Positions 1 to 8,638 of a stretch of DNA of 64,000 nt are shown here, piece after piece. A program made the translations under genes and the position numbers. Location: the NCBI GenBank assembly GCA_964405435.1, contig CAYOOD010000019.1, forward strand, positions 1-64,000. Reading direction: 5' to 3'. The notes beneath the pieces were generated by a model, which had not been told where the DNA came from, searched no databases, and saw nothing but the letters and a program-made list of their open reading frames with translations. Origin of the DNA: DVEG01 sp964405435 (GTDB lineage: Bacteria > Cyanobacteriota > Cyanobacteriia > Cyanobacteriales > Oscillatoriaceae). Numbering within the stretch: position 1 is the first letter of the stretch; each line of letters starts with the position of its first letter.

Positions 1-134
1 CTCCGGGATATATAAAAAAATGTAACAATACTAAGTTAGCCAACTTGGTATGACACGATCTCACCAGTTCGCCTGGAGGCGGGGTAACAGAATATAATAG
101 AGAGTAGATATTTTGTAAGTGGGGGGCAACTCTC

Positions 135-1760
135 GTGATTCCCGCAATTCCCCAAGACGCCCTGCAAGAATTAGTCGCGGAACGCGGCGTATCGGATGCG
201 GAGCTGGAGGCGCTGCTGCTGGCTCTCGACGGGCAATCGACAGCCGCGATCGCGTCCGGGCTGGGCATTAGCAATATTGCCGTGCGCAAGCGGCTCGGCG
301 AAGTCTACAGAAAATTTAATATAAATGGCAGAGGCCCGGGCAAATTAGCCGAACTCAAGCACTTGCTGCTAACCATCCACCAAAACGGGCACGAAAATGG
401 GGCGGCTCAGGCGGAGCTGCCCGCGAAATCGACGGGGGCGATCGCGCGCAGCCGCCGCGATTGGGGCGACGCGCCGGATATTGCGGCGTTCTACGGGCGC
501 GCCAAAGAACTCGCCACACTCGAGCAGTGGATAGTCAAAGATCGCAGTCGGTTGGTGGCGCTGTTGGGTTTGGGAGGGATTGGCAAAACCACCCTCGCCG
601 TGCAGCTCGCCAAGCAAATTCAAGAAGAATTCGAGTACGTTATTTGGCGGAGTCTGCGATCGGGGCCATCTTTAGACGACTTGCTCGCGCACCTCAGTCA
701 CATTTTGTCCACCTCAAAGAAAGCTGATTTAGCCGAAGATATCAATACGCGACTCTCGCGGCTCGTCGAACACTTGCGCAAGCACCGCTGCCTGTTAGTG
801 CTGGACGATTTCGAGACGCTGCTGAGCCCCGAAGAACTGGCAGGGAAGTACCGCAGGGAGCACGAAGGTTACCGGGAACTCGTCAGGCGAATCGCCGAAG
901 CCAATCACAACAGTTGTTTGCTGTTGCTTTCGGCAGAGAAACCCGCCGAATTAGCCTTGCTCGAAGGCGAAAAAGCGCGATCGCTGCAGGTACTCGGTTC
1001 TAAAGAAATCGGGCAAGCCATCTTTCAAGAAAAGCGCTTGTACGGGCAGGAATATTGGGGTTCCCTCATCGATCGCTACGGCGGCAACGCCCTAGCCCTA
1101 AAAATCGTTGCGGGCACGGTTAAAGAACTTTTTAACGGTCAGGTGGCGGAATTTCTCAAAAATACCCTATTTTTGGGCGACATTCGCTATTTGCTGGATT
1201 CTCAGTTCGAGCGCCTGTCGGAGTCAGAGAAAGAAATCATGTACTGGCTGGCGATCGAGGGGCAACCCGTGGCGATCGCGACGTTGAAAGAAAATATCCT
1301 CCTGCCGATTTCCCAATCCGACTTGTTGAAAAATCTCGCCTCTCTCGATCGGCGATCGCTCATCGAGAAACAAGTCGAGCGCGGCAATACCCTTTTCGCC
1401 CTCCTGCCCGTGATTCTCAAATACATCACCGAGCGCTTTGTCGAGCAAATCTGCGAAGAAATCCTCGATTTAATCGCCCATCAAAAACTCGAAAACCTAA
1501 AACTCTTCAGGAGCCACCTGCTCAGCACCAACAAACCCGACGGCGAGCCCCGCTCGAAAGCGGCTCAACCGCGCTCTATCCTCCAGCGCGTCAAAAACGA
1601 GCTGTCCCCGATGTTGATGCGGTACGGATGCGATGAGTTGATAAAAACCCTCAAGCAAATTTTGTCCAAGTTGCCGGAAAAATCCCAACTCGAAGTAGGC
1701 TATGCCAGCACCAATCTGAAAACATTAATTGCAGAACTGAAGGACGATTTAATTCCGTGA
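135..1760 (+). CDS. HTH + NB-ARC STAND ATPase (VMAP-type N-terminus)
   Basis: A cytoplasmic signal-transducing STAND-class P-loop ATPase. Residues 1-80 form an HTH-like domain (motif IAVRKRLGEVYRKF at about 48-61) of the type I associate with vWA-MoxR-associated proteins. A linker RDWGDAPDIAAFYGR (about 108-122) leads to the NB-ARC core: Walker A GLGGIGKT at 145-152 and Walker B LLVLDDFE near 222, then a winged-helix-like part. There are no C-terminal WD40, TPR or effector repeats, so 541 aa is short for an NB-ARC protein. The GTG start has a G-rich box about 8 bases upstream. Its stop overlaps the kinase gene by 4 bases, so the two are probably translationally coupled. A close paralog lies at 53162-54784. 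Ligand and output are unknown. Confidence 0.85.
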   Translation: MIPAIPQDALQELVAERGVSDAELEALLLALDGQSTAAIASGLGISNIAVRKRLGEVYRKFNINGRGPGKLAELKHLLLTIHQNGHENGAAQAELPAKSTGAIARSRRDWGDAPDIAAFYGRAKELATLEQWIVKDRSRLVALLGLGGIGKTTLAVQLAKQIQEEFEYVIWRSLRSGPSLDDLLAHLSHILSTSKKADLAEDINTRLSRLVEHLRKHRCLLVLDDFETLLSPEELAGKYRREHEGYRELVRRIAEANHNSCLLLLSAEKPAELALLEGEKARSLQVLGSKEIGQAIFQEKRLYGQEYWGSLIDRYGGNALALKIVAGTVKELFNGQVAEFLKNTLFLGDIRYLLDSQFERLSESEKEIMYWLAIEGQPVAIATLKENILLPISQSDLLKNLASLDRRSLIEKQVERGNTLFALLPVILKYITERFVEQICEEILDLIAHQKLENLKLFRSHLLSTNKPDGEPRSKAAQPRSILQRVKNELSPMLMRYGCDELIKTLKQILSKLPEKSQLEVGYASTNLKTLIAELKDDLIP

Positions 1761-2665
1761 GCTACTGCATCAATCCCCAGTGTCCCAATCGCAAAAACCC
1801 GGAAAATTTAACCCAGTGCCAGACTTGCGGGTGCGGCTTGCTCATAGGCGATCGCTACCGGCTCGTCAAACCGCTGCGCCAACTTTCTCCCGCCCACCCG
1901 ACTGAAATTTTCGAGGTCAGAGATTGGGACTCCCGCTCGGATGCCTGGGGAACTTTTAAAGTGCTGAAAGTGCTAAAATATAACAACAATCCCGACTTAG
2001 TGCGCTTGTTCGAGCAAGAAGCGCGGGTATTGATATTTTTGAGGCATCCGGGAATCCCCAGAGTAGAACCGGACGGTTACTTCACCGTAGCGCTTCCCAA
2101 CAACAGCAGGCGATCGCGCTGTTTAGTCATGGAAAAAATAGAGGGAAAAAACTTGGCGCACTGGCTCGACAAAAACAAGCCAATTTATCCCGATATTGCC
2201 CTAGACTGGCTGCGACAAATGACGGAAACTTTGCAGCAATTGCACCGCCACAACCTCGCGCATCGGGATGTCAAGCCATCCAATATTATTTTAACTCAAA
2301 ATAGCAAATTAGTCTTGATAGATTTTGGCACGGTAGGCGTCGGTAACTGGGGAACAACGCCCGTAGGTTCGATCGGGTACGCCGCCCCCGAACAACTCAG
2401 CGGCAAAGCAGTGCTGCAATCGGATTTATTCGCGCTGGGGCGAACCTTCGTACACTTACTCACCGGCATTTCGCCGATGGATTTCCCCACCCGCGCAAAA
2501 ACTGACAAACTCATTTGGCGAGACAAGACAAATCCCAATATTCCCCATGAATTGAAAGATTTAATCGACGAACTGATGGCACCCCTACCGCAGCACCGCC
2601 CCGAACATGCAGCCAGCATCTTCCAGCGCATAGAAAGGCTGGTTGGAAGCACGGGCGAAGCATAA
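1757..2665 (+). CDS. Zinc-ribbon Ser/Thr protein kinase
   Basis: A Hanks-type kinase that transfers phosphate from ATP to Ser/Thr. The N-terminus carries a four-cysteine ribbon (C-x4-C then CQTCG, residues about 4-25). The kinase domain is complete: Lys in TFKVLKVLK, the Glu of the C-helix in EQEARVL, catalytic HRDVKPSN, metal-binding DFG in LIDFGTVG, and APE in YAAPEQ. It has no transmembrane segment or C-terminal sensor, so it is soluble. The GTG start overlaps the stop of the NB-ARC gene by 4 bases. This suggests that the STAND ATPase controls the kinase or is phosphorylated by it; that link is inferred from position only. Confidence 0.9.
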   Translation: MSYCINPQCPNRKNPENLTQCQTCGCGLLIGDRYRLVKPLRQLSPAHPTEIFEVRDWDSRSDAWGTFKVLKVLKYNNNPDLVRLFEQEARVLIFLRHPGIPRVEPDGYFTVALPNNSRRSRCLVMEKIEGKNLAHWLDKNKPIYPDIALDWLRQMTETLQQLHRHNLAHRDVKPSNIILTQNSKLVLIDFGTVGVGNWGTTPVGSIGYAAPEQLSGKAVLQSDLFALGRTFVHLLTGISPMDFPTRAKTDKLIWRDKTNPNIPHELKDLIDELMAPLPQHRPEHAASIFQRIERLVGSTGEA

Positions 2666-2884
2666 AGCCCTTCGGGCATGGCTGTCGCTAACGCGGATAA
2701 AAATTTCGGTTAACCCGACAGATTATCTGCGCGAATGCTTCGCCCCTACAGGTAACTTTACAAAATCGGGATGCTAGCCGCTGGTTTTTTGTGACAAAAT
2801 ATGGCGGGTGAGAGCCGAAGAGTTGCGGGGAAATCAAAAACGATCTAAAATAAAAAACTTAACAATTCACGGGAGAGGCGATCG

Positions 2885-4432
2885 GTGAGTTTGTGGCAAG
2901 ATGTAGTGACAGCAGCACTGGTGGGAAGCGATCGCCTCTCCCCAACTTTACCGCCCGTCGAGGGGGAACTGGGGAAACTATTGGAAAAACTCAACGCCGC
3001 AGAGCCAGAAAAATTCCTGCTGGGAGCCGCCGCCGCCATTTCCCTGCACCAGCGCGCCGGCAAAGTGCCCAAACGGGCAACCGCAAAAATCACTCCCTGC
3101 GATTTAGAGGATTTGCCGCCGTGCAGCGATCGAGCAGGTCAGTATCTAACCCGGATATTGCGCGGCGAACACCCAGAATTGCTCTACAAGTGGCTGGCGA
3201 TGGCTCAAGCGACTTCCGTGCGGGTATCTGACGCGGCTTTGCCAGAGCTGCTGGAGCGCGGCAAAACGCAATTAAAGCTGCGAGAGGCAATGGTGCCCGT
3301 GCTGGGCAAGCGGGGATGCTGGCTGGCAGCGCAAAATCCCGATTGGAATTATATCGGAGCGATCGCAGACGATTCTACCTGGGAAAGCGGCAGTCGCGAG
3401 GCGAGATTGTGGCTATTGCAGTTGCGGCGTCGGGAAAATCCCGCGCGCGCGAGGGAAATGCTGGCGGCAACCTGGATAAAAGAAAGCGCCGCAGACAGAG
3501 CTATCTTCCTCGCCGCATTGGAAACCGGATTGAGCTTAGAAGACGAATTATTCCTAGAAAAAGCACTCGACGATCGCAGCAAACCAGTGAACCGCACAGC
3601 CGCAGACTTGCTGGCGAGACTGCCGGAATCCGGGCTGTGCCAGCGCATGACAGAGCGATTTCGGACTTTGGTAAAAGTGACACCGGGATGGGCACCGAAC
3701 ATCGAAATAACCCTGCCCGAAGCCTGCGACACTGAAATGATTCGCGACGGCATCGACTCGCAGCCCCCTGCCGGCACGGGCGCAAAATCTTGGTGGCTGC
3801 AGCAAATAATAGCAGCCGTACCCCTTGAAGTTTGGTGCGGGGAAGAAACAAAACTCCCCCATCTCATCCAGACTGCGATCGCGCGCGAGTGGGAACCAGT
3901 GCTGCTGGAAGGCTGGGCGATCGCAACTTGCCGACAGCAAAATATTCCCTGGGCAGAAGCCCTGCTCGAAACAGCCATCAAAGCCAAACTGAATTTATCC
4001 AAATTCCCAAACCTCAGCGAAAAAGTAATCGAAGTGCTGCCGCCCGACAAGCGAGACGCGATCGTATTAACCGCCCTAGAATACAACCGCGAAACCCTTC
4101 TCGGCACTCACCCCGCCCTCGTGCTGCTGCGGCAGTGCCAGCACAATTGGAGCGAGAAATTATCTCGCGCCATTCTATCTCGCCTGCACCGCCAGTTTAC
4201 AACCGCGCGCCAAAACAGCGACGGGCACTTGCTAGCCGCTATCCAACAATTCGCCCGCTACATGCCGCCTTCTCTAATCCCAGATATCACAGAAAGCTTG
4301 CAGCCCCTGACAGTCGGCTATAATGCAGGGACAATCCACAAAGTGCTAGACGGGCTGCGATTTCGCTACGAAATGCTGCAAGCCTTTTCCATCCAAAAAT
4401 CCCCCAATCCCCCAATCCCGGCAAACCCCTAA
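2885..4432 (+). CDS. DUF5691 family protein, copy A
   Basis: A 515-residue soluble protein of the DUF5691 family, recognised by the start MSLWQDVVTAALVGSDR and the block VLGKRGCWLAAQNPDWNY near residue 140. The rest is helical and resembles HEAT-type repeats (FLEKALDDRSKPVNRTAADLLARLPES near 220-245). The biochemical role is unknown; the family recurs next to MoxR ATPases, DUF5682 and vWA proteins, all present here. The GTG start follows GAGAGG. It is followed after 4 bases by a paralog of the same length, so the pair looks like a tandem duplication. The SWIM zinc-finger partner I would expect upstream is absent. Confidence 0.85.
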   Translation: MSLWQDVVTAALVGSDRLSPTLPPVEGELGKLLEKLNAAEPEKFLLGAAAAISLHQRAGKVPKRATAKITPCDLEDLPPCSDRAGQYLTRILRGEHPELLYKWLAMAQATSVRVSDAALPELLERGKTQLKLREAMVPVLGKRGCWLAAQNPDWNYIGAIADDSTWESGSREARLWLLQLRRRENPARAREMLAATWIKESAADRAIFLAALETGLSLEDELFLEKALDDRSKPVNRTAADLLARLPESGLCQRMTERFRTLVKVTPGWAPNIEITLPEACDTEMIRDGIDSQPPAGTGAKSWWLQQIIAAVPLEVWCGEETKLPHLIQTAIAREWEPVLLEGWAIATCRQQNIPWAEALLETAIKAKLNLSKFPNLSEKVIEVLPPDKRDAIVLTALEYNRETLLGTHPALVLLRQCQHNWSEKLSRAILSRLHRQFTTARQNSDGHLLAAIQQFARYMPPSLIPDITESLQPLTVGYNAGTIHKVLDGLRFRYEMLQAFSIQKSPNPPIPANP

Positions 4433-4436
4433 AAAA

Positions 4437-5984
4437 ATGAAAGATTCCGCAAACTTGTGGCAAGATTTAGTCAGCACAGCCGTCGTCGGCACTCACGGAA
4501 ACTCCTCAAGAATCCCACCTGCCAGCGGCAAACTGGGGAAATTTTTATCCCGCCTGCCTGCAAGCGATTCTGAGGGAACTTTGCTCGGTGCCGCAGCCGC
4601 GCGGCTGCTGCATCGAATAGCCGGGAAAAAACCCCTCAAAGACGAGCGCCCCCTGCCCTATCCGTGCGAATCCGATTCTCAACCGTGGTGCAGCCCCCGC
4701 GCTGCCGATTCTTTAGCCTGGATTTTAATGGGGAAATATCCCAAAATGCTGCCAGAATGGCTGCTCTTTGCTGCTAAAGCAGGCGTGAGACTTCCTGAAG
4801 AATACTTGCCCGCTATATTAGAAATCGGGCGCGAACAACCCGAACTGCGATCGGCAATTTTACCCGTATTGGGAAAGCGAGGGCGCTGGCTAGCCGCCCA
4901 AAATACCGACTGGAATTATGCAGCGGGCGAAGATGACAAAACTATCTGGGAAACCGGAACCCTCGACGCCCGCATTTTACTCTTGCAGCGACTTGGCGCT
5001 GAAAATCCCGCTGCCATTCGCGATCGAGTTGCCGCCATTTGGGCGGAGGAAAAAGCAGAAAATAAAGCCGCCATTCTCGAAACCTTTAAAATAGGATTGA
5101 GCATGGCAGACGAACCCTTTTTAGAAACCTGTCTCGACGATATCAACCCAGACGTGCAGCGCGTGGCAGCCGATTTGCTGGCGCGACTGCCTTCCTCTCG
5201 CCTAGTTGCCAGAATGATTCCGCGAGTCAGCCCTTTGATGATATTCAGCAAAGATAAAGAATTTTACATCGATATAGATGTAATGGTTGATTGCGACGAT
5301 GAAATGGTGCGAGACGGCATCAATCCAGAAGCGCCCGATACTTGGGGAGAAGATTCTTGGTACTTGATACAACTGCTAGCCGCCATTCCCCCCTCTTTCT
5401 GGAGCCAAAGTTGGGGCATCTCGCCCGCCGAAATCGTGCCGAAAATTAGCGATATTTACGAGGGTTGGGATTTAGCGGTGATGTCGGGCTGGGCTGGTGC
5501 AGCCGCGCGATATGAAGATGCGGATTTGGCGGAGGCGCTGCTGAGAGTATATGACATCGTTTCCGAGCTTTACTATGATAATTACATTGAGGAAGACTTG
5601 AATGTTAAAGCCTTACTAGACATGCTGCCCCTGAAGCGCAGAGACGCCTTGATGATCGATTTCTTGCAATCTGAAGAAGGGCTGGATTTCAACAGCCGAG
5701 AACTGCTGCCCCTGTGCCGCTATCCTTGGAGTATAGAGCTGAGCCGCGCTCTTTTGGAGGCGGTGCGGCGCTATATGGCGAGTGGCGATACAAATTACCT
5801 GGAGGCAACGCGAGCGATTCTTATAAACGTTGCCGCTCCCGTCATGTCTCTTGATATAATAGACGAAGCATCTGCCCTGTTAGCAGAATTCGCGGATCGT
5901 TCTGATTGGGCTCGAATTCTGGACGAACTCCTGGGGAGTTTAGAATTTCGCCGCGATGCCTTGGCAGCGATCGTTAACAGTTAG
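4437..5984 (+). CDS. DUF5691 family protein, copy B
   Basis: Second DUF5691 protein, also 515 residues. It repeats the landmarks of copy A: start DSANLWQDLVSTAVVGTHG, block VLGKRGRWLAAQNTDWNYA, and FLETCLDDINPDVQRVAADLLARLP. Outside these blocks the two copies have diverged widely, so the duplication is old. The middle and C-terminal parts of copy B are more acidic than in copy A. Start ATG lies 4 bases after the stop of copy A and the stop lies 8 bases before the next gene, so A, B and the beta-propeller gene form one transcription unit. Function unknown; a scaffold role beside the MoxR/vWA pair is a guess. Confidence 0.85.
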   Translation: MKDSANLWQDLVSTAVVGTHGNSSRIPPASGKLGKFLSRLPASDSEGTLLGAAAARLLHRIAGKKPLKDERPLPYPCESDSQPWCSPRAADSLAWILMGKYPKMLPEWLLFAAKAGVRLPEEYLPAILEIGREQPELRSAILPVLGKRGRWLAAQNTDWNYAAGEDDKTIWETGTLDARILLLQRLGAENPAAIRDRVAAIWAEEKAENKAAILETFKIGLSMADEPFLETCLDDINPDVQRVAADLLARLPSSRLVARMIPRVSPLMIFSKDKEFYIDIDVMVDCDDEMVRDGINPEAPDTWGEDSWYLIQLLAAIPPSFWSQSWGISPAEIVPKISDIYEGWDLAVMSGWAGAAARYEDADLAEALLRVYDIVSELYYDNYIEEDLNVKALLDMLPLKRRDALMIDFLQSEEGLDFNSRELLPLCRYPWSIELSRALLEAVRRYMASGDTNYLEATRAILINVAAPVMSLDIIDEASALLAEFADRSDWARILDELLGSLEFRRDALAAIVNS

Positions 5985-5992
5985 GAACATTT

Positions 5993-6979
5993 ATGAGAAA
6001 AATTGCTCGGTCATTTTTAGGATTGTCTCTCACAGCTTTTATAATTGCATTAGCGGCAAATGCCGAAACTGCCATTTCAGCCCGGGAACCGTTAAACCAG
6101 GTGCCTTCGCCTCCGGCAAATTCTGAAACTAATCGACTCAAACAATCAAAATCAGTGCCGGAGTATGAAGAGAGTATTTTGGTAGAGAATCAAACATTTT
6201 TCGGAATAGGTTTAGCTGGAGATGGCAGCGTCTACGGGACAGATTATGTGGAAGCTACTCTGGTAAAGTACGATTCTAAAACAAAGCAAACAAGCAAAGT
6301 CTTGCAGAACCTTAAAGGACCTCTCAAAATCGCGATCCGAGAAAACCTCGTTTACTTTACTGAAACCGGAACGGAAGATAAAAAATATAAAGACGGGCGT
6401 CTTTCAGTTTACAATATAGATTCTGGGCGCGTGCAAGTGCTTTTAGAAAACCTGGATTATCCAAATGGGTTGTATGTCGCTACTGCCGGGGATATCTACT
6501 ATACAGAAGCCGGAGCCAGCAGCACGTCATTTGGAGGTGTCGATCGCTTGTCTGTCTTGCGAAAAGGAATGTCGAAACCGACTGTAATATCGGAAGAAAT
6601 CGACGCTCCTACAGACGTAGTTGTGGATTCCGCAGGCAACATTTTTGTTTCTAAAATGGGAAGAAGCAGCCCCGGAGATACAGGGGAACTGTGGAAATTA
6701 TCGCCGGATGGTTCGTCCCCGCAACTCCTTCTAAAAGGTTTGGCTTCACCTACCGATTTGGATATCGATAAGGAAGGAAACATTTATATTGCTGGGTTGG
6801 GTGAAGAGAAGGGGAATTTTACGGCTGTGGCATTAGTGCCGAAAAAACAGCCCTATGAAGCGATCGCTTTAAAAGAGGGACTCTTTGCCTTTTCTGTGGC
6901 GGTTGCTGACAGTGGAGATGTTTATTATTCAACGGGAAGAACCCTCGATAGCGTGAGAATTTTGCGAAAAAAGCAGTAA
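5993..6979 (+). CDS. Secreted NHL/SMP-30-like beta-propeller protein
   Basis: The first 24 residues form a Sec signal peptide (RKIARS then a hydrophobic stretch ending AANAETA). The mature part contains repeated propeller blades, for example GIGLAGDGSVYGTDY, NGLYVATAGDIYYTEAG, DVVVDSAGNIFVSKMG and DLDIDKEGNIYIAGLG, typical of NHL/SMP-30/YvrE-like proteins. No catalytic metal site can be assigned with certainty. It probably acts in the periplasm or outside as a binding or sensing protein. It lies 8 bases after the second DUF5691 gene and before moxR, which is odd company for an exported protein. Confidence 0.8.
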   Translation: MRKIARSFLGLSLTAFIIALAANAETAISAREPLNQVPSPPANSETNRLKQSKSVPEYEESILVENQTFFGIGLAGDGSVYGTDYVEATLVKYDSKTKQTSKVLQNLKGPLKIAIRENLVYFTETGTEDKKYKDGRLSVYNIDSGRVQVLLENLDYPNGLYVATAGDIYYTEAGASSTSFGGVDRLSVLRKGMSKPTVISEEIDAPTDVVVDSAGNIFVSKMGRSSPGDTGELWKLSPDGSSPQLLLKGLASPTDLDIDKEGNIYIAGLGEEKGNFTAVALVPKKQPYEAIALKEGLFAFSVAVADSGDVYYSTGRTLDSVRILRKKQ

Positions 6980-6998
6980 GTGCCGCTTCGCAAGTGGA

Positions 6999-7013
6999 AG
7001 AAACCGGGTTTCT
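6999..7013 (+). repeat. GGGTTTC palindrome, single copy
   Basis: A perfect 15-base palindrome-like unit AGAAACCGGGTTTCT, 20 bases after the stop of the beta-propeller gene. The same unit recurs, mostly as facing pairs forming hairpins, at 14124, 44340 and 52330. Each copy lies 15-23 bases downstream of a stop codon, so the family probably works as a terminator or transcript-end structure. Confidence 0.7.
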
Positions 7014-7215
7014 GGCTCCCCGCTCGTGACGTTTATTGATGTCCCCTGACTGATCTCTCCGCCTGCCAAACAGGAAGCCGAAAAAAATCAACAAAATTTA
7101 TAATTCTCAGGGGTGGTTGGCAGCGGAAACGTGCTATAGTAAGGGAGTAAAAAATAGAAAATAATGCCAACCCACAGTCTGCGCAAAAAACCAGAGATAA
7201 ACCTTTAAACAGTCA

Positions 7216-7359
7216 ACAGCCATTGGGAGCATCCCGTTTTTGTAAAAACACCTTTTTTCAGAAGTGGGAGCGAGACGCTCCCTATCTATCCAATAGCGAA
7301 CGAGACGTTCAGCGAACGAGACGTTCGCACTCCAAAAATGGGATGCTCCCACAGCCATT
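7216..7359. mobile_element. 126-bp MITE with 18-bp inverted ends and 9-bp target duplication
   Basis: The element spans 7225-7350. Its left end GGGAGCATCCCGTTTTTG and right end CAAAAATGGGATGCTCCC are inverted repeats with one mismatch over 18 bases. They are flanked exactly by the 9-base direct repeat ACAGCCATT (7216-7224 and 7351-7359), a target-site duplication. Inside are a hairpin GGGAGCG-AGA-CGCTCCC (7266-7282) and two copies of CGAACGAGACGTTC. It has no coding capacity, so it must have moved with a transposase in trans. It lies 59 bases before the moxR start and may affect its promoter. With the flanking palindrome it accounts for most of the 438-base gap 6980-7417. Confidence 0.85.
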
Positions 7360-7417
7360 TCAGGCGCGATCTCTTGTATCGCCCGTCGAAAATCCCCGCC
7401 AATTTAAAAAGTCACCC

Positions 7418-8539
7418 ATGAGCCCAGCCAAATCAAAAGCCCAAGCTGCATCCAAAACCGAGTCCAATCTTTTGCGCGAGCACGCCGAGCAGCAATTTGC
7501 CCGCGAATTGGAAGAACTGGCAAAAGTTGAGGCGCGACAAAAGCCGCCCAATTGGAAATTATCGCCGTGGGCGGTATCCATTTACTTGCTGGGCGGCAAA
7601 TTAGATAACGGGTTCGAGGTGACGCCCAAATATATCGGCAATCGGCGGCTGATAGAAATCGCGATCGCCACCCTGACGAGCGATCGCGCCCTGCTCCTGT
7701 ACGGCGTTCCCGGAACTGCAAAATCCTGGGTATCCGAACACCTCTCCGCAGCCGTTTCCGGCGACTCCACAATGTTAATCCAAGGCACCGCCGGCACCAG
7801 CGAAGAAGCCATCCGCTACGGCTGGAATTATGCTAGATTATTAGCAGAAGGCCCCTCAATGGACGCATTAGTCGCCAGCCCCTTAATGCGAGCCATGCAA
7901 GACGGAAAAATCGCCCGCGTGGAAGAACTCACCCGCATCCCTTCCGACGTGCAAGACACCTTAATTACCGTTCTTTCTGAAAAAACCCTGCCCGTACCCG
8001 AACTCAACACGGAAGTACAAGCAGTGAAAGGATTCAACCTCATCGCTACCGCCAACAACCGCGACAAAGGCGTCAACGAACTTTCCTCAGCATTAAAACG
8101 GCGATTCAATACCGTGATTTTGCCCGTACCCGACAGCGCCGAAGAAGAAGTACAAATCGTGCAGCAGCGCGTCGAAAGTCTCGGACGGGCTCTAGAATTG
8201 CCAGCCGAACCCCCAGCACTGGAAGAAATCCGCCGCGTCGTGACAATCTTTCGAGAATTGCGAAACGGCGTCACCGCCGACGGGCGAACGAAGCTAAAAT
8301 CCCCCAGCAGCACCCTCAGCACCGCCGAAGCGATTTCCGTCGTCAGTCAGGGATTGGCGCTAGCGGCGCATTTCGGCGACGGGCGCTTGCACGCCGGCGA
8401 TGTCGCCTCTGGATTGCTGGGTGCGGTTGTCAAAGACCCCGTGCAAGATAGTATCGTTTGGAAAGAATATCTCGAAACCGTGGTGAAAGAGCGCGACGGC
8501 TGGAAAGACTTGTATCGCGCCTGCCGAGACGTATCGTAG
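7418..8539 (+). CDS. MoxR-family AAA+ ATPase
   Basis: A 373-residue AAA+ ATPase of the MoxR type that should assemble as a ring and remodel a protein partner, usually together with a vWA protein; the vWA gene is at 18992. Visible motifs: Walker A GVPGTAKS near residue 100, a Walker B/insert region around KIARVEELTRIPSDVQDTL, sensor 1 in LIATANNRDKG, and an arginine-finger region LKRRFNTV. ATG 7418 (MSPAKSKAQ) is chosen because the open frame upstream runs through the MITE and has no family similarity. The downstream partner DUF5682 is separated from it by an inserted two-gene AAA/TOPRIM unit. Confidence 0.88.
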   Translation: MSPAKSKAQAASKTESNLLREHAEQQFARELEELAKVEARQKPPNWKLSPWAVSIYLLGGKLDNGFEVTPKYIGNRRLIEIAIATLTSDRALLLYGVPGTAKSWVSEHLSAAVSGDSTMLIQGTAGTSEEAIRYGWNYARLLAEGPSMDALVASPLMRAMQDGKIARVEELTRIPSDVQDTLITVLSEKTLPVPELNTEVQAVKGFNLIATANNRDKGVNELSSALKRRFNTVILPVPDSAEEEVQIVQQRVESLGRALELPAEPPALEEIRRVVTIFRELRNGVTADGRTKLKSPSSTLSTAEAISVVSQGLALAAHFGDGRLHAGDVASGLLGAVVKDPVQDSIVWKEYLETVVKERDGWKDLYRACRDVS

Positions 8540-8638
8540 TCGGTGGGGTACGGCACTGCCGTGCCCTCTTGCCCGATTCATCGATTCCGTGATAGGATTG
8601 ATAAAATCATTCCTCAGTAAAAATTAATTTTAGAAAAT

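Noticed and set aside
3349..4107. Open frame antisense to DUF5691 copy A (252 codons)
   Set aside because: High-GC shadow of a real gene; Ser/Arg-rich and without domain signs.
7223..7417. N-terminal 65-residue extension of MoxR
   Set aside because: It is encoded by the MITE and adjacent DNA; ATG 7418 begins the family-like sequence.
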